A DNA stretch of 64,000 bases from Alphaproteobacteria bacterium. Lineage in GTDB: Bacteria > Pseudomonadota > Alphaproteobacteria > UBA8366 > Aestuariispiraceae. A model generated the notes under the pieces. The model was given only the letters and a program-made list of their open reading frames with translations. It was not told where the DNA came from and ran no database searches. The translations under genes and the position numbers were made by a program. The stretch covers positions 1 to 64,000 of the forward strand of contig JANSXE010000012.1 of NCBI GenBank assembly GCA_024743195.1, given 5' to 3'. Shown here one piece after another: positions 62,111 through 64,000 of this stretch; within the stretch, counting starts at the first letter, position 1, and each line of letters starts with the position of its first letter.

Positions 62111-62485
62111 TCGGGGTCGGTCCGTTCGTCTTCATTTTTCGGGGACACAATACTTTTCATTTTTCGGGTACACAATACTTTTTGTTTTCGGGGACACAAT
62201 ACTTTTTGCGTATTCGTCTTTATTCGCATTTTTCGGGGACACAATACTTTTTGCGTATTCGTCTTTATTCGGGGACACAATACTTCGTCTTTATTCGGGG
62301 ACACAATACTTTTTTCGTATTCGGGGACACAGTACTAATTATCCGGGTCGGAGCACTCAGAGAAAAAAGTATTGTGTCCCCGAAAAACACCGAAAAAAAG
62401 TATTGTGTCCCCGGAAAAAAACATTGTGTCCCCGGAAAAGAAGCAGGCGCCGGTGCGGGCGGTCCGCGCCGGCCGGGATGGCCGC
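62111..62485. repeat. Large REP-like GTCCCC repeat cluster
   Basis: Ten copies of a short element. Seven read GGGGACACAATACT on the plus strand, with variants: 62141-62154, 62166-62179 (GGGT), 62190-62203, 62235-62248, 62271-62284, 62297-62310 and 62323-62336 (CAGTACT). Three are inverted: 62368-62381, 62399-62412 and a shorter ACATTGTGTCCC at 62421-62432. AT-rich spacers with TTTTTGCGTATTCGTC phrases are repeated between some copies. The inverted block could fold into a long cruciform. The same element recurs at 37101-37194. No transposase gene is nearby. Confidence 0.8.
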
Positions 62486-62935
62486 TCAGCCGGTCGAGTC
62501 CGTCGCGTCTTCGGGGAAGATCAGGGCGCCGTCGGGCGCGATCGACACGAAGGGGTTGTAGGCCGCTTCCCAGAGGAAGCCGTCGGGATCGGCGAAGTAG
62601 CCGGAGTAGCCGCCCCAGAAGACCTCTTGCGCCGGTTTCACAATCACGGCGCCGGCGCGCTGCGCCTGGTCCAAGACCCGATCCACCTCTTCCTTGGACC
62701 GGGTGCAGTAGGCGAGGCTGAAGCCCCGGAAGGACGAGCGGTCGGCCGCCACGCAGGCGTCTTCGGCCAATGCGTCGTGCGGGTAGAGCGCGAGCGCGAT
62801 CCCGTTCAGGCGCAGGAACAGGATGCTCTCTGTGCTGGACGGCGCCTTGGGCCATCCGAGGCCCCCGACATAGAACGTCTCCGCCCGTTTCAGGTCGCGA
62901 ACGCCCAGCGTGACGATGCTCAACCGCGGCTCCAA
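62486..62935 (-). CDS. VOC-family (glyoxalase/bleomycin-resistance fold) protein
   Basis: A 149-residue protein with two beta-alpha-beta-beta-beta modules. LSIVTLGVRDLKRAETFYVGGLGWPKAP starts the first, and GGYSGYFADPDGFLWEAAYNPF closes the second, with Glu of FLWEA and an early position as likely metal ligands. Members include glyoxalases, dioxygenases and antibiotic-binding proteins; substrate unknown here. It sits between the repeat cluster and an ABC transporter. Confidence 0.87.
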   Translation of the reverse strand: MEPRLSIVTLGVRDLKRAETFYVGGLGWPKAPSSTESILFLRLNGIALALYPHDALAEDACVAADRSSFRGFSLAYCTRSKEEVDRVLDQAQRAGAVIVKPAQEVFWGGYSGYFADPDGFLWEAAYNPFVSIAPDGALIFPEDATDSTG

Positions 62936-62978
62936 GGCTCGCCTCCTCTTTCTACCGGGTCCCGGCCAGTCGTCGGCC

Positions 62979-64000
62979 TCACACCCCGACGACGCCGCCT
63001 TCCACCGCTTCGAGGTCGAAGGCGGCGGCCATCAGGGCCTTGGTGTAGTCGGCCTGGGGGCTGTCGAAGATGCGCGCCGCCGGGCCGGCCTCGACCACCT
63101 TGCCGTCCTTCAGCACCAGCACCTCGTCGGCCATGGCGCGCACGACCTTGAGATCGTGGCTGATGAAGAGATAGGCGAGCTTGTGGCGCGCCTGCAGATC
63201 GCGCAGCAGATCGACGATCTGCGCCTGCACCGACATGTCGAGCGCGCTCGTCGGCTCGTCCAGCACGACGAAGCGGGGCTTGAGCACCATCGCGCGCGCG
63301 ATCGCGATGCGCTGGCGCTGCCCGCCGGAGAATTCGTGCGGGTAGCGGTGGCGCGAGGCCGGGTCGATCTGCACCTCCTCCAGCGCTTCGACCACCAGAC
63401 GGTCGCGCTCGGCGAAGTCGCCCTGGCCGTGCACCACCAGCCCCTCCGCCACGATTTCGGCGACCGAGAGGCGCGGGCTGAGGCTGCCATAGGGGTCCTG
63501 GAAGACGACCTGCATGCGCCGGCGCAGCGCGCGCAGCCGGCGCCCGTCGAGCCGGTCGATCGCCTCCCCGTCGAAGGCGACGCCGCCTTCCGAGTGGATC
63601 AGGCGCAACAGCGCCATGGCGAGCGTCGTCTTGCCGGAGCCGCTCTCCCCCACCACGCCCAGCGTCTGCCCCTCGCGGATGGCGAGCGAGACGCCGTCGA
63701 CCGCCTTGATGTGGTCGACGGTCCGGCGCAGCACGCCCTTTTTGATGGGGAACCAGACCTTCACCCCCTCGCCCTGCATGACCATCGGCGCGTCGGGCGC
63801 GGGCGGGGTCTTGCGGCCCTTGGGCTGGGCGGCCAGCAGCTTCCGGGTGTAGGGGTGCTGCGGCGCGTCGAACAGCGCCCGGGTCTCGCCCTGCTCGACG
63901 ATCTCGCCGTTCTGCATCACGCAGGTGCGCCCCGCCATGCGGCGGACGATCCCCAGATCGTGGGTGATGAACAGGATCGCCATGCCGAAGCGCCGCTGCA
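62979..64000 (-). CDS. Dipeptide/oligopeptide ABC transporter ATPase, tandem type (partial)
   Basis: The last 340 codons of a longer gene whose N-terminal part lies beyond the right edge. The start of this piece (ILFITHDLGIVRRMAGRTCVMQNGEIVEQGETRALF) is the end of a first ATPase domain, followed by a full second domain: Walker A GESGSGKTT near 115, signature FSGGQRQRIAIARAM, Walker B FVVLDEPTSALD. This is the YejF layout, with two fused ATPases for peptide uptake. The partner permeases are outside the window. Confidence 0.9.
   Translation of the reverse strand, partial: QRRFGMAILFITHDLGIVRRMAGRTCVMQNGEIVEQGETRALFDAPQHPYTRKLLAAQPKGRKTPPAPDAPMVMQGEGVKVWFPIKKGVLRRTVDHIKAVDGVSLAIREGQTLGVVGESGSGKTTLAMALLRLIHSEGGVAFDGEAIDRLDGRRLRALRRRMQVVFQDPYGSLSPRLSVAEIVAEGLVVHGQGDFAERDRLVVEALEEVQIDPASRHRYPHEFSGGQRQRIAIARAMVLKPRFVVLDEPTSALDMSVQAQIVDLLRDLQARHKLAYLFISHDLKVVRAMADEVLVLKDGKVVEAGPAARIFDSPQADYTKALMAAAFDLEAVEGGVVGV

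Noticed and set aside
61882-62304. Minus-strand open frame with repeating VLCPRK peptides
   Set aside because: It is a translation of the REP-like repeat cluster and the antisense of the MarR gene.

Overview
This window is chromosomal DNA from a GC-rich alphaproteobacterium. The gene content (cbb3 oxidase cluster with an FnrL-type regulator, xseB-ispA-dxs, an EipB-family envelope protein, a DUF1491 protein, a perfect Irr-type iron box) fits that class. A Rhodospirillales-like lineage is my best guess, but the window does not fix the genus. I see about 60 protein genes, one CRISPR-associated small RNA gene, one CRISPR array and several dispersed repeats. I found no tRNA, rRNA, prophage or transposase gene.

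Layout. 1-7 kb: two related small secreted proteins with near-identical promoters, argB, a DMT exporter, a DUF2336 protein translationally coupled to a diguanylate cyclase, and a HAD nucleotidase. 7-10.4 kb: a compact surface-polysaccharide operon (winged-helix regulator, NusG/RfaH-like antiterminator, polyprenyl-phosphate glycosyl-1-phosphate transferase, NAD-dependent epimerase). 10.4-15.6 kb: a metallo-hydrolase, then xseB-ispA-GNAT-dxs, which supplies isoprenoid precursors.

15.6-22.8 kb: a complete type II-C CRISPR-Cas locus. It holds a divergently transcribed tracrRNA between dxs and cas9, a compact 1068-residue Cas9, overlapping cas1 and cas2, and an array of 38 repeats and 37 spacers whose crRNAs read on the minus strand, opposite to the cas genes. 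The tracrRNA and dxs share one perfectly palindromic bidirectional terminator. The anti-repeat, a tracrRNA promoter and a candidate promoter inside every repeat are all visible. Nothing but the three core cas genes accompanies it, so it looks self-contained.

23-47 kb: housekeeping and accessory metabolism, including transporters, rsmB, an SDR, LysR and TetR regulators with clear operators, a bacteriohemerythrin, msrB-ChaC, a quinone/glutathione redox group (pirin, glutathionyl-hydroquinone reductase, wrbA, NQO-like), a gamma-glutamyltransferase with an MFS carrier, malonyl-CoA decarboxylase divergent from a CaiB-type CoA-transferase, and dps under an Irr-type iron box. 47-59 kb: an ABC-F ATPase, then the full ccoNOQP-ccoGHIS cluster for the high-affinity cbb3 oxidase and its copper/assembly factors, a perfect FNR box upstream of ccoN, a hemerythrin-like protein and the fnrL gene, forming a microaerobic respiration island. 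59-64 kb: EipB, an M17 aminopeptidase, a MarR regulator, a large REP-like repeat cluster, a VOC protein and the end of a dipeptide-type ABC ATPase that runs off the window.
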